From Polyporus tsugae (Eukaryota; Basidiomycota; Agaricomycetes; Polyporales; Polyporaceae), in NCBI GenBank assembly GCA_024305745.1, contig JAHRBS010000007.1, positions 868,001-932,000 on the forward strand: a stretch of DNA of 64,000 nt. Direction: 5' to 3'. This document shows, one piece after another, positions 41,701-52,967 of this stretch (its first letter is position 1; each line of letters opens with the position of its first letter). The notes beneath the pieces were generated by a model, which saw only the letters and a program-made list of their open reading frames with translations, was not told where the DNA came from and made no database searches. Both the position numbers and the translations under genes were made by a program.

Positions 41701-44700
41701 TGTCGCCGGAGCCTGACCCCATAGTGCTGAGCACTAAACTTGGCTGACAGCCGTGTTTCTGATAATCAATGTTCCATGCCCATCACCGCTGCACTGGCCG
41801 GTGTTCCCCGCAAGTTCGAACATGCCACAGAAGTTCGGATGCCTGTCGATAAGGAGAAAGAAAAGATAAGCACTCAACAAACGAGTCGAAACGGCCCCAA
41901 AACTAGTGGACTCGCCTCTCAAGGTCCCAGCGCACTGCGCGAGACAACGCAGCACCTCATTCGTCATCGCCGGCATCTGTCTTCCTGCCCTGGGAGGATG
42001 CAAGGGCGGAAGCGCTATCGACAAAGTCGCCCCGGGGTTGCTTGGGACAAACAAGCTGACGTAGCCTCCGGGACCGGTGCGTACTCCGAACGGCATCGAG
42101 CTGCCTTCATCGTGGGTGAACAAAGGTTGAACGTTGAACGTTGAACCTCCGCCCTGATCGTCGAACCACCTACGTCGACAGCGGTCGAGTTCTCTCCGCC
42201 TCGCCCATCGAAGCTGTGTTTAATGTCCGAAATGAGAGCTCTACCGCACCGATCCGAAGGCAGGCTGTGCATAATATGCCAGTATATGACGCGTTCTCGC
42301 GTGGATGCGTGGTTGGGCATGGAAGGTCTCCGAGGCGAAGACCTGCCACGGGCGAGGTACGTTAGGCTCAGAGCTCTAAAACGCTGCCGCGAAGCTTTAA
42401 TGGGCCAGGGGGGAGGGCGATGCGGGCGATGCGGGCGATGGCAGAGATCAAGTGGGCAATATCGATCGCCGCACGACTCCCGAGTCCCGACGTCTAGCCT
42501 GGGCGCACAACGACGCTCAAGGGGATGGTTACTCCCCTCCGCGTACGGTACACGGGCCCGTGTTGACATTTTCCTGTCCATGCGTCGATAGGCGGGCACA
42601 GATTCAGCGAAGAACGGCGAAATCGGGCCTGAAGGCTGAGAGGGACGACCCCTACCTTCGCTCCACCTGCGCAGGTGCTTCTACCCCTTGCCTGGCTTGC
42701 CAGTACTGTTGCTCGGAGGATATTGTGCGTGATGCGACCCCGAGGATGCCCCGACTTGGCGGAGCATGTTTGTTTTTGGTGTTTTCTTCTCTTGTGCAGG
42801 CGGCTGCACGGTGCGGGCAACGTGTCCATGATAAGTAGTGCTGAAGTAGTGCTAGCGCCATCTCTGGTGCAGATTTCGCGATTTTGTCAGCAGATGTTTT
42901 GTATCAGGACGAATGAGTTATCATTGGTCTTCTCACCTTTGTATGCTGAGTCCCTATCGCATCCGAGTCTGGCTTTTGCCTCGCTGGCGCCACCCCGCGC
43001 TAAACCCCCCCTCCTCCGTGAAGAACGACCTAGGAAAGACTGATTAGATTGTGCCCGCGGAGCACTTGGAATTTGCGCGACGAGAAGTCTCTGGATCTTG
43101 GCAGGTACAAAGTAAAAAGCGGATGCTGAGTATGTCGTGGCAGGCGAGACGGTCACGGCCGCCACGCTGTGGCCGAACGGGCGTTTGCGTGCGGCAGATG
43201 CAGATAAGGAAAGTCTCCAGCCTGCCGGCGCCGATCAGCCATATTCAGCCTTGAGCCTACCCGCGCACCGACGGGCGAAGCCTGCGAACTGGGAGCGGCG
43301 GAAGTTTGCGAGCAGAGCCCAGAAAACAGACCAGAACGTTAACGCTTGCCTGGAACGGGGAAGAACCCTGCGCGAGGACGTTTTTCCGAGATAAAAAAAA
43401 AGCCGCGGCGGGACAAGGCGCACCCACGGGGGCGGAGACAGTTGCAAGGCACTGGTACTGAGGTCAAAGAAAGCAAGCAAGTGTGCACGCCTCCAGATGG
43501 TTGACCAGGGTGAATCTGGGATTCTGGGGTCCTGTTCCTGGTTAGCCTCTGGCCATGGCTCGTGAGTGGTGCACAGGAAACTCCCGAGGACCAGACCCGC
43601 AAGTGACCCATCGAGCCATCAACAGTTCAATATTACTTCCTGATCTCATCCACCGTCGCGCTCTCGCGCCCTCCCGACGAGTTCCAAAAGGAGTCAATGT
43701 CGCCCGCGCGGAGGGACGCGTAGAGGGAGGTGAAGATTTGCACACCAGCGCACGGGAAACTTTTCAGCGATGCGAGTTTCACGCTTGAGCCCGATGTAAA
43801 GCCGCAGCAAGCAGCATGCGCTAACACCGCGAAATCTCGAGGCGCCGTGGAGTCCATACTAAGAAGAGATTCGAATTGCGAACGAGCGAATCAGGGCCGC
43901 ACTCGAACCTCGCGCAGGCGCCGATCGTCCTCCCGCTGGATATGGCGCGCGTAGGCGGAGGCGAGGGACGAAGCCCAGTCAAAACGCTCTCGAGAACGGC
44001 CGAGATCTATGGAGAAAGGGAGCAGCCGGTGATTTTCTCGACCGATCTCGTAGCTTTTGGTGAAAGTGAGACAAACTCACGCAATGCCTCATGAACCCGC
44101 CAGATATTTTGACGCCGCGATGTGATCTCGACCAGACTCGATGAAATCCACCAATCACGTTGAATCATGCAGCGTAGTCCCTCGCTCTGCTCACGTGCAG
44201 CCGAAAATGCTGGGAATCTGTCGGAATTATGGCATGGAACATGAAAATCTATTGGGACTAGATACAGCTGCCACGATACATGTACGCTACATCTATCCAC
44301 TGTAGTACTATACGGGGCTCGAAAGAAGTGCACCGTGACCTGCGCACCACCGCGTCTTGGACCGAACGTACCAGCTATCCGGCACGCTCCTTTGCGACAT
44401 CCTACTGAGTCTGTTTGAAGAAAAAGAGTTACCACCGCAAACTTGAGACGATCAACCTAAAGACAGCTTACCTGATGCCTGGCAGTGCCTCCGCCCGGAA
44501 CGCTTGCCAAGGCAGAAAATCAGCGGGAATACACTCTTCGAAGAGGTTGGATGCACCTTGAGGCGGTGGCAGTCACGGTTGCGGCGGAGCCTCGGTGGGT
44601 AGAGGGCATATGGGATGGATCCGACACTGCCAGCAGTTGTCACTCTGCCGTCTACCGTGTGAGAGCCTGAGGAGCGGCGCGCAACCGAGTCAGTGCTTGC

Positions 44701-47700
44701 ACCCCGGGAAGATGTGTATAATACTCACAGTGGTTTGGGAACAGGGATCTGGGGAAGGACGGCGGCCACAATGCGAGTCGCCTCGGAGGTGGTAATACTA
44801 GGAGCAGTGCGTGAGTTCAAGGCTTCGGATGTCACTGGTACCTTAGAGGTAACAGTTTCCATGTGGGGGAGAGATGGAGCAGGGAAATGAATGGAGAATA
44901 GAAGTGTACTTACTGGGAGGTCGTCCATAGTACACGCACACTTGGGGTGAGGCTAGCGCCTCCCAACGGCGAGAGTCTCCAGTAGCGGCCAACAGGCTCG
45001 ACTCCTTCGGCCGGGTTGACGCTTGTACTGTGCACCACTAGCTCAGGAGTCGAGAAAGTAGGCTGAGGGGATGACGCGGGAGGAACTGATGGCGGGAATG
45101 GGAGGCGTGTTGAGAGAAATAACGTACCGCTCTCTTCATGCTCTTCGACAGCGGAAGTCCTCGTGCCGAATCCAGGTGTTCTTGGACACAAATGTTCGTC
45201 TAAACCTAGACAGCCCTAATAGCCAGATTCTACAGGAATATTCGCTGGGTGGTTGTGGGAGTGGTGGAGCTGCCAGGTGAGAGTCGCCTCTGCGGCATAC
45301 TAGAGGAACGTGTAGGGCCGGTACTTACATTGGTGGGTATCAAATATAGGCAAGGCTGCCATAATGTAGTCCGAGTGGAAAGCCAAGGAAGTTTGTGAAA
45401 AGCTAGTGTATCGCGACAGGACAGAGATGCGGGTGAGAGGGCAACTTGATGTCAAGCTCGACGTCGACAAGTCCAATCGCAGAATGCAAGCACACATATG
45501 CAAATATGCTGCAGTCCAGCCTGAGTCCAGCACAGCATCTACGTAATTATCTCAAGGGTTTCCTGGCGTTCATGAGGACAGAGAGCGCGCAGAGAACTCT
45601 GTCGATGGCGCATGATGGTAGTCGTGTGCAAGTGGCTACGATAAGCGCTTGCGTTGTGTTTATTCCGACGGTTCTCCACCGATTTCAGGCGTCTAATACA
45701 TTATCTCCACCATTCTCCACCGATCCCGAGGGCGTTTTGACTGGGGACGAAGGCCGGGAGGTGCTGGAAGATGCACGATGCATTCTGGGATGCAGGTCCG
45801 GGAGATGCGCGTGCGCTGCGAAAATGTCGGAAAGGCCGTGAAACTGGGTCGCAGTGCGCGGGGGCCCCGTTATCGTAAAGGCCGGCGGTGGTGAGCGCGC
45901 CCACTGTGGACTCGGGCACGGAGATGACGTGGAAGCGAATAAGTTGAGTAGGGCATTAGTGAGCCCTTCCGGTCGGTGTAAGTAAGCAGTCGGTACCGTA
46001 ACTCATCCTCCCCACGGCTCAAGGCAGTCAGTTGGATGTATGCAGTTGGATGACCCATTGGGCATGACTGACCAGCACTCGGCGAAAGCAAGACGGATGC
46101 GACGCAAGGACGCGACGAGCTCAAATACACCACTGCTGTAACGGACGTTCAGCGTCTTTCTATCCCGAAGAGCTTCTTGAACATTTCCGAACGAAACGGA
46201 AGAAAATTGAGGGCTGTGGTAGCCATAGCAGCCGTGTTGTGGCCCACTACAAATTCGACGCGAGCACCAAGGACAGAAGCAATAGCAGGCTGCCACGACG
46301 ACACATGTGCGCGACTGCAAAGATTAATGAGCCTCGTCAGTGCCTGCATAACGCAACGGGCGCACCTATTCTGTCGCGCTCGAAACGCGTCCGTTTCAAT
46401 GCACGTCGCGACCCTCCAGGGCCGCGACTCGCGCGAGATAAAACAAACTCGCGGCTAACAACAGAAGCCGCTCCACCTCCCGAGCGTACACGCCGCCTCG
46501 TGGCACCCCTGCGAGCAACGTGCGTAAGCCACAACCCAGGCTCGCAAGAGCACCGTTCGAGGAGCGTCTCGATCGTGCATAGGATGCTGGGAAGCACACC
46601 GCACAGTCCACCGTCGGCCTCACAACCCACGGCGGGCGCCGCACACCATTGTAAGAAACTGTATAGCTTGCGAGCCGCGACGGTCGGCTGTCGTCCTCCA
46701 AGGCCCAGGCTCGCGCTCTCGTCGCGTTCGGGGGGCCCTCACGCGCTGCGGCCCGACGAAGGAACGGGCCCAAGCCGCCCGCTTCGTCGTCGCGTCCTCC
46801 TCCGAGCTCGCCGACCGCGATCGGGTACGTCGCGGCCCCCTCTACGCCCACTGAGGTAGTGCTGTTGTGCAGTGACTGTGGAGCCTCGCCCGGTGTCAGG
46901 CGTCGCGCCCGACCCCGTCCAACCCCCGACTAAACCAAAAAAAACACTTACATAGCAGGGCGACCTCCGGCTTCTTGGCCATGGTTAGCGTGAGCGGGAG
47001 GGCGGCCTCGTGCGGCCCGTGGAGCCAAAACATTGATCGTTGACCGCGTGCCAGGCTGGTTAACCCCTTCAAGCGACAGGCGGGCGGTCTTGGGTGCGAT
47101 TGATTGATGCGTCGGGCAAAGCGCGGGATCGCGCTGCCCCGCGAACGATCGTCCGTCAGCGCTTCAGCGTCCGTCCGCCCTTCGGTAGCCTTCGGTGAGC
47201 GTGGAAGGAGCGTCGAGCGCGATCCGGGGATACGGGCGCCGCATCGGGGACCTTGAGGCTGGAGAAGCGTCAACTCGACGAGATAACGTGCGCCACGAAC
47301 TCGAAGCTGCTGAGACGGGGCGAGGGGCGATTGTGCTGCCCGAGCGAGTGCGTGGCCTCGCCGGGCGGTGCTGAATTTACTCGGAGGCGCTGAAGAACTG
47401 AAGAAGCTTGAGTGGCGGAACGCGTCAGCGCGTCAGGCCGCGGGACGAACGAGAGCACTGGTACTCACACGAATGCGCATGCGCAGTAGGCGTTCGGAGA
47501 TGGATGGCGAGGGCGGGTGACGTATGCCCACGCGCACGCGTAGGCGTAAAGAGCGCATACGCAACGACGGCACCCGCGCTCCGGGGTGGACTCAGGAAGC
47601 AAGTGCTGGTAGGGCGAAACTTCTTATCGATTACGATTCGGCCGTTCGACCGAACTGTTGCTTTGACATTGTATGAATGGGCAGCGACGTCACTACCGTC

Positions 47701-50454
47701 CGCCGCAGGCGCGCGCACAGACGTCCGGACGGGTTCTGGAGAATTCGAGTCTGGGGAACGGAGGGGTGGCTGAGGGGACGCGGGTGAGCACGAGTCACAG
47801 TGAGAAGCAGCCAGAACGCGCACGGGGAGCGTCAGCAGCTGGGAAATGGGCGCGAGAAGAGCCTGAGGCTGGGGAATAAGTCTGGGGTCTGGGGTCGGAC
47901 GGGGGGCGTGGCGACCGCAATGAGAATTGTCACGACTGTGTAGGGGAAAGCGAGTGGGTTGGGCGTCCTCTCCGGACAAAGAGGGCGCATATATGGGTAG
48001 GGGATTACTCTCGAGAGCGTCGGATGGGTGGATCGCGTCCGAGTGCGTCACATCGGCTCTCGGAGACATGGAAGCCGGTGCTTACAGTGTCGACATGCCT
48101 TGGAAGCCTCCCCCGTAGCTCGAGTTGGGTCTAGAGTCAGAAAAATGAGTCTGAGAGCTGGAAGGATAGACATACTTTCAAAAAAAAAATGAACGTGACA
48201 AACCAGTAGCGGATGGGTGCATGTGGGTCCACCACGGACATTGCATGAATACCGGACCAAGACGTTTCAGAGTGTTCGCGGCGGTGGCCAAGGGTGTCGA
48301 CTGGCAAGAGGCATGGGTTAACCCAAGCTCCATTCAAGCTGTGACCAGTGACAGCCTCAACGAGAAGGAGCCATGCATCGGAATCACGGAGCTCGCGCCT
48401 GGGCTCAACTCAATGCGTTCCGCCTGGCGTAGACTCGAACTGTCTGGAGCGCAATCGGACACCGACATCTTATTTCCGCGCATGCCCACACCGTTCTCGT
48501 CGAACCTCGGGCCTTGAGCTCGGCGGAGATCCTTGAGCGTGTCCGCCCTTCGAATTCTGCAAGTCGACTGCGCCCCGAGACGGACGTCGACCAAAAATAA
48601 CCACCTGCAACGCCTATTCTTGGACGGTCGCGAGGACGAAGACCAGGACGCACGCAGGGAAGAGGCGGGCCAGCTCGCCTCGCTGCACGCTCCTCGACAT
48701 CTCGGAGGACGGATCGACCAAGCGCGGTCAGGCTCGTCTGCAACAGCGGCGAAGACGGAAGGAAGGTTCAGATGACCTCCCGCAAGGGAACTCTTCGTGC
48801 ACAGCCTGTGCGCGGCACAGGAGTACGCCGGCGTCGACATCATGATCATTCCTGCCACCGAGTGGGATAGCGACCTGTACGGCCCCCAGAACGATCGTGT
48901 CAAGAACGAGCTCGCTGAAGGTGGCAAAATCCAAGGTAGAGGACCCCATCCACAGGGGCATGGCCGTGACGGCACAATTAAATTTATTGGCCGAGCAACC
49001 TGCGATTGTGCTCAGTTTCAGTCACTGATACACTGTCGACGCCACTGGCACAATGCAAACACAGGTGGGTCAGCAGGTGTGAACCCAGGCGAAGATGGGG
49101 GAAACAGAATGAGATTAGTGTGCTTTGCTTGTACACGGTGTATACACGAGGATCGATCGTGCAGATGCGACCACGAGCACGACAATGAACGCGTCGTGGG
49201 CATATCTATTTGCGCACCGGTATTCCGGGCGCGTATGTTTTGCTGCCGATGGATGATAGTCAACGGCGAAAAACACTCCAAGTCGGCCGGGAGATAAGGC
49301 TCGGGGGCGTGACTTATGCAGACAGAAGGCAGATCCATCGACATTGAGATAAATGAGGTCTTGGGTCTCGATAGTGGATGTGTGTGCGATATGGCCCAAA
49401 GAAGTGAGAAGGTCTGAAAGGGATAGAATTCGAGAGATGATGCGATTCCGGTTGTTCGCTGACAGACCTGGGAAAGGACGGTTGAGCGCCGATGCGAGAG
49501 GATGTGAGGCGGTGAGAGCGAGCAGTGCACGAGAGGGAGACTCGAGCCAGGTACAAGCTGAAGTATGTCGAGTAAGTTAGAAAGGGGGTGTCCCGTAGCA
49601 GCATATTAATCACAAGATGAAGGGGCAAAGATGGCAGTGGGCGCCGCAAGACAAGCTGCGCGTCTCTTCATACTAGAGCTCCGAGGCTGTGAGATGGAGA
49701 TGGAGACCCAGAAATGGAGAGCGGCGTCGGTCACTTGACTGGTTGTGGAGGAGGCGGGCGGAGCGGTCTCGACCATGGGGGCGGGCTCGGGGAGGCGGGT
49801 GACTCGAAAGGCAAGACCCGGCGCCACTCGATCGATTGTTTGCAACTTTGCACCGCGTTTGCGGGGTATGTCGAAATGTCTAATTCCGCACAGCAGCATG
49901 GTACGCCGGCGCCTTGCGTAGGAAATGTGTTGAAACAGGGATGGGGGCGGATGTTTCGAACTGGTAGCTGGGGCTATGTAGAAGCGTATACTTCGGAAGA
50001 AGGGAGAGGAGGACGGGACAAAGTTCGGAAAGGCGTATTCTGAAATGGGGGCCGCGACGACGCGTCGAAGAGTTTCCACTGAGATCCAGGTGGAGATGGA
50101 TGATGCTGGGAATCTGAGATACTGAACAGTGGAGGCGCACAAAGATGATGATGATGATATGGAACTGAAACGGCAAGTTGCGAGCGTCGTCAGGGGGCAA
50201 ACAGCGAGGTGCGGGAAGGTCCTCTTGGAGAGCGAGAAGAAAACCCGGAGGCCTCACTTTCTCGAGGGTACATAGAGACTAGAGACGGCCGAAGGGCGAG
50301 GAGAGGGAAAGGTGAAGCTAGGCTAGCGAAGGGAACGAGGCGTGTCGACTGAGAACGTAATGGACGCACGGGTTTAGGCGCCGAGAGCGAGGGAGGACCC
50401 CGGACAGTGGAGCTGGGAGGAATTTGCTTGGCAAGGAGGAGCGGGAGCCACTCA
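38796..50454. other. Long region without a recognisable gene
   Basis: About 11.7 kb in which I find no credible coding exon. Open frames are short, and where longer (39379..39888 minus, 169 codons; 47425..48069 minus, 214 codons; 48334..48975 minus, 213 codons) they are low-complexity or overlap equally long frames on the other strand. GC and CpG look high, unlike the transposon nest. Short local repeats occur: GGGCGATGC about three times near 42415-42445, GTTGAAC three times near 42124-42143, and GATGAT... at 50144-50158. No tRNA or rRNA was found. It may be decayed repeat, regulatory DNA or non-coding transcripts. Confidence 0.45.
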
Positions 50455-50599
50455 ATCTTCTTTTTATCTCCTCAGCCTCCTCCGTCGTTCCTTTACCTAC
50501 TCGTCCCCTCCGTTCCTCTCTGTCCCCTTCGCTTCCATCTCCTCCAACTCCTCCACCCGCCCTCCCTCGCTACCCACCGCAACACACACACAACACTCA
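50455..50599 (+). promoter_or_regulatory. Pyrimidine-rich tract before the 714-aa gene
   Basis: About 145 bp almost free of purines (CTTCTTTTTATCTCCTC..., CCTCCTCC, CTCCAACTCCTCC) run directly up to the ATG at 50600, with ACACACACACAACAC just before it. Strand-biased CT tracts mark transcription starts of many basidiomycete genes. Confidence 0.55.
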
Positions 50600-52967
50600 A
50601 TGGCCACCCTTCTCCTCCATACTTGCCCGCCAGGTCCTTCCAAGGGCATCCTCCTCAACCCTTCTCCTGGTGCCTCTCCTGCCTACCTTCCTGCTTCTCT
50701 CCCTGCTCTCGTCCCCTCCAGCTCCTCCCTCTCGTCCTCAGCATCTTCATTAGCACCGGGCGACTCCTCAGATTACTTCTCCAAATCCTCATCACCCTTC
50801 CCCGGCCCCTCACACAGCTCGCCTTCACCCAACAACGCCCACCTCCCCCCCCGCACAAAGCCGCGCAAAGGCTCAAACCCTTCGACCGTCCGCCGCATCC
50901 GCTTCGCCCCATTACCTGAGCCCCGCCGCGACGACGAAATGTTTGACCCAGTCTTCCTCGACGACGACGACGCGGAACAGCCGCTCACCATGCACTCAGC
51001 GCTAGCGACAGCAGGCGTGGCCCTCACCGCCCCCGCCGACGCCGATATCTCAAAGCACGCGCACAGCGTAACCTCGAGCCCCGGTGCAGCCCGCAAGTGC
51101 CTTCCCACCGAATCCCTCCTCCTCGGCTGCCCACGCGCGGACGGCTCTGGCCCCTCAGAGCCCGAGGCGCAGCACGGCGCCGTCGCGTCCGAGTGCGGCC
51201 ACGACTGGGACGTCGTTCGGTCCCCCTCCCCCATCGCCCAGCCCGCACCCTCGTGCGCACCTGGCTCGCCGCGCAAGGGGGGCAAGTGGTCCAAGGTGTT
51301 CGGGCCTCTCCTGGGCCGCGCGGCGCGCTCGAACTCCTCGCCCCTCGCCTACACGCTCTCGGCAGAGGACCTCTCGACGATGAACGGGGACGTGCACCGC
51401 GGCCGCCGCTACAGCAACAACGGCGGGCACCGGACTGGCTCGAGTCGCGAGAGCAGCGGGAGCCATGAGCGCAGCGGGTCCGACTTTGGGGCACCGCTGG
51501 ACCGGTGGACGTCCGAGGGCGCCCCCGGGGCGGGCCTGCCTCTCAGCACGAAGAAACGCCTGCTGCTGTTTGGGGGAGGGGGGAGCAGGGGCGACGGAGG
51601 CATGCCCCTTGGGCGGACGCAGAGTCTGACGTCGCTCTCCGGCAAGGACGACAAGAAAGGGAAGCCGGCGACGGCGGTGCCACAGCGGGCAGGGGGCAGG
51701 AAACAGACGAGGCTGCTGAATGGGCGTGTGTACGGCGCGAAGCGCAATCCGAATGCGAACCCGTTCGCGAACGTCAGGTACGTGTTGCTCCGGCCTTGGT
51801 CACGATCGGACCTTCCCATGCCCGTCCGTGCCTCTTTCCTTCCGCGCGTAATCGGATCTCCCTTCTCGTTCATCTCCGCGCCTTTGGTTTTCTCAGCGGT
51901 CTTGTAGATGTGGATGCTGACTCTACCCGTTGCCCTGATAGGACTGACGAGCCTGAGTTCGTTGAGTGGGGATACGGCGGCATGGGCTCCGTGAAGAACA
52001 CCGCGGGCCAGTCTACGGTTTGGTCCCGTGTACAAGCAGATAACAACGCCGCGGGTATCGCCCGCAAGGCCAACGATGACGAGGATGATGGTGGTGGTAT
52101 GTCGTGGGTCAGGCGGAGGAAGGAGGAGCGCGAGAGGGCGAAGAGAGAGGGGGAGGAGCGCGCGAAGAAGGAGCAGGAGGCGCGCGAGAACGCGGCAGAG
52201 GCGAACGCGGAGAACGCCGACGTCGAGATGAACACCGAGTCAGAAGTGACGGACGCGAAAGAGACCGACACAGAGACGGATGCGGAGGGTGAGACGAAGG
52301 CGGCAGATGTCGAGCCTGTGGAGAGGACCGAGAAGGTGGACGAGGCAGAGAACGCACCGATGAGTCCCAATGGTACCCTCCCCTCCGGTTCCACGCCCTC
52401 GACGCCGCTCGCGTCCGAGGGACAGAAGTCCCATTCGCAGCTCCAGCATATCACCCAGGCCATCAACATCCCGGCCCATCATCGTAACCACCATTCCCAC
52501 TCCCACTCGTATTCCCAAACCCTCGCGCTGCATCACCATGCACACTCCCTCTCCCTATCGCGCATAGACACTCGCGAGAGCGGTGACACGGTTCGCCCTC
52601 TTACCTCGCCTTTGAAGAGCCCGCTTGTCACCCCTAAGCTCGAGAGCGCCGAGCGGGCAAGTGTGAGCAGCAGCGATGGGAGCAGCAGCGGTGGGAGCAC
52701 AGCGAGTGACGATGGCGAGGACGGCGATAACGAAGATAGCCCGAAGGATAGCGGTTTTGGTAACGACGAGGACTCCGAGGAGGAGGATGAGGAGCAGGTG
52801 AGTTCTTTGTTTACGATTAGGGAAGTAGTGGGGACTGACCTGGCGTGACATTATAGGAGCGAAGTCGTCTCACTGCGCTCAGTGCAGGCGTGGAGAAGAT
52901 CGCGCGACACCACAAGGAGGAGCAGGGCTCGACAGCCGTTGGAACGCCCGCGGAGACGTCGAGTTAA
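50600..52967 (+). CDS. Low-complexity fungal protein of unknown function (714 aa)
   Basis: Exons 50600..51777, 51942..52797 and 52857..52967 join in frame across GT-AG introns of 164 and 59 nt. Most of the protein is predicted disorder (Ser/Pro-rich N-terminus). Two blocks look conserved: RRIRFAPLPEPRRDDE near residues 97-112 and EPEFVEWGYGGMGSVKN near 396-412. After them come a charged Arg/Glu/Ala coiled region (about 449-485), a His/Ser-rich stretch (HHRNHHSHSHSYS, near 569), acidic tracts and a short C-terminal helix (RLTALSAGVEKIARHH). Such proteins are often nuclear or kinase targets, but I assign no function. No lesions seen. Confidence 0.75.

Noticed and set aside
44660..45362. Possible spliced minus-strand gene (frames at 45300, 44910 and 44725)
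   Set aside because: Splice donors look good (T|GTAAGT, CA|GTAAGT), but the second join leads to stops in every acceptor tried, and no family resemblance supports it.
47425..48069. 214-codon minus-strand frame
   Set aside because: Low-complexity Pro/Ser/Arg translation of GC-rich DNA with comparable frames on the other strand; no start context or domain.
48334..49297. Frames at 48334-48975 (minus) and 48797-49297 (plus)
   Set aside because: They overlap each other, lack domains and cannot be joined to further exons.
51084..51494. Long frames in other phases inside the 714-aa gene
   Set aside because: GC-rich coding sequence gives open shadow frames; only the frame from 50600 continues through splice sites.
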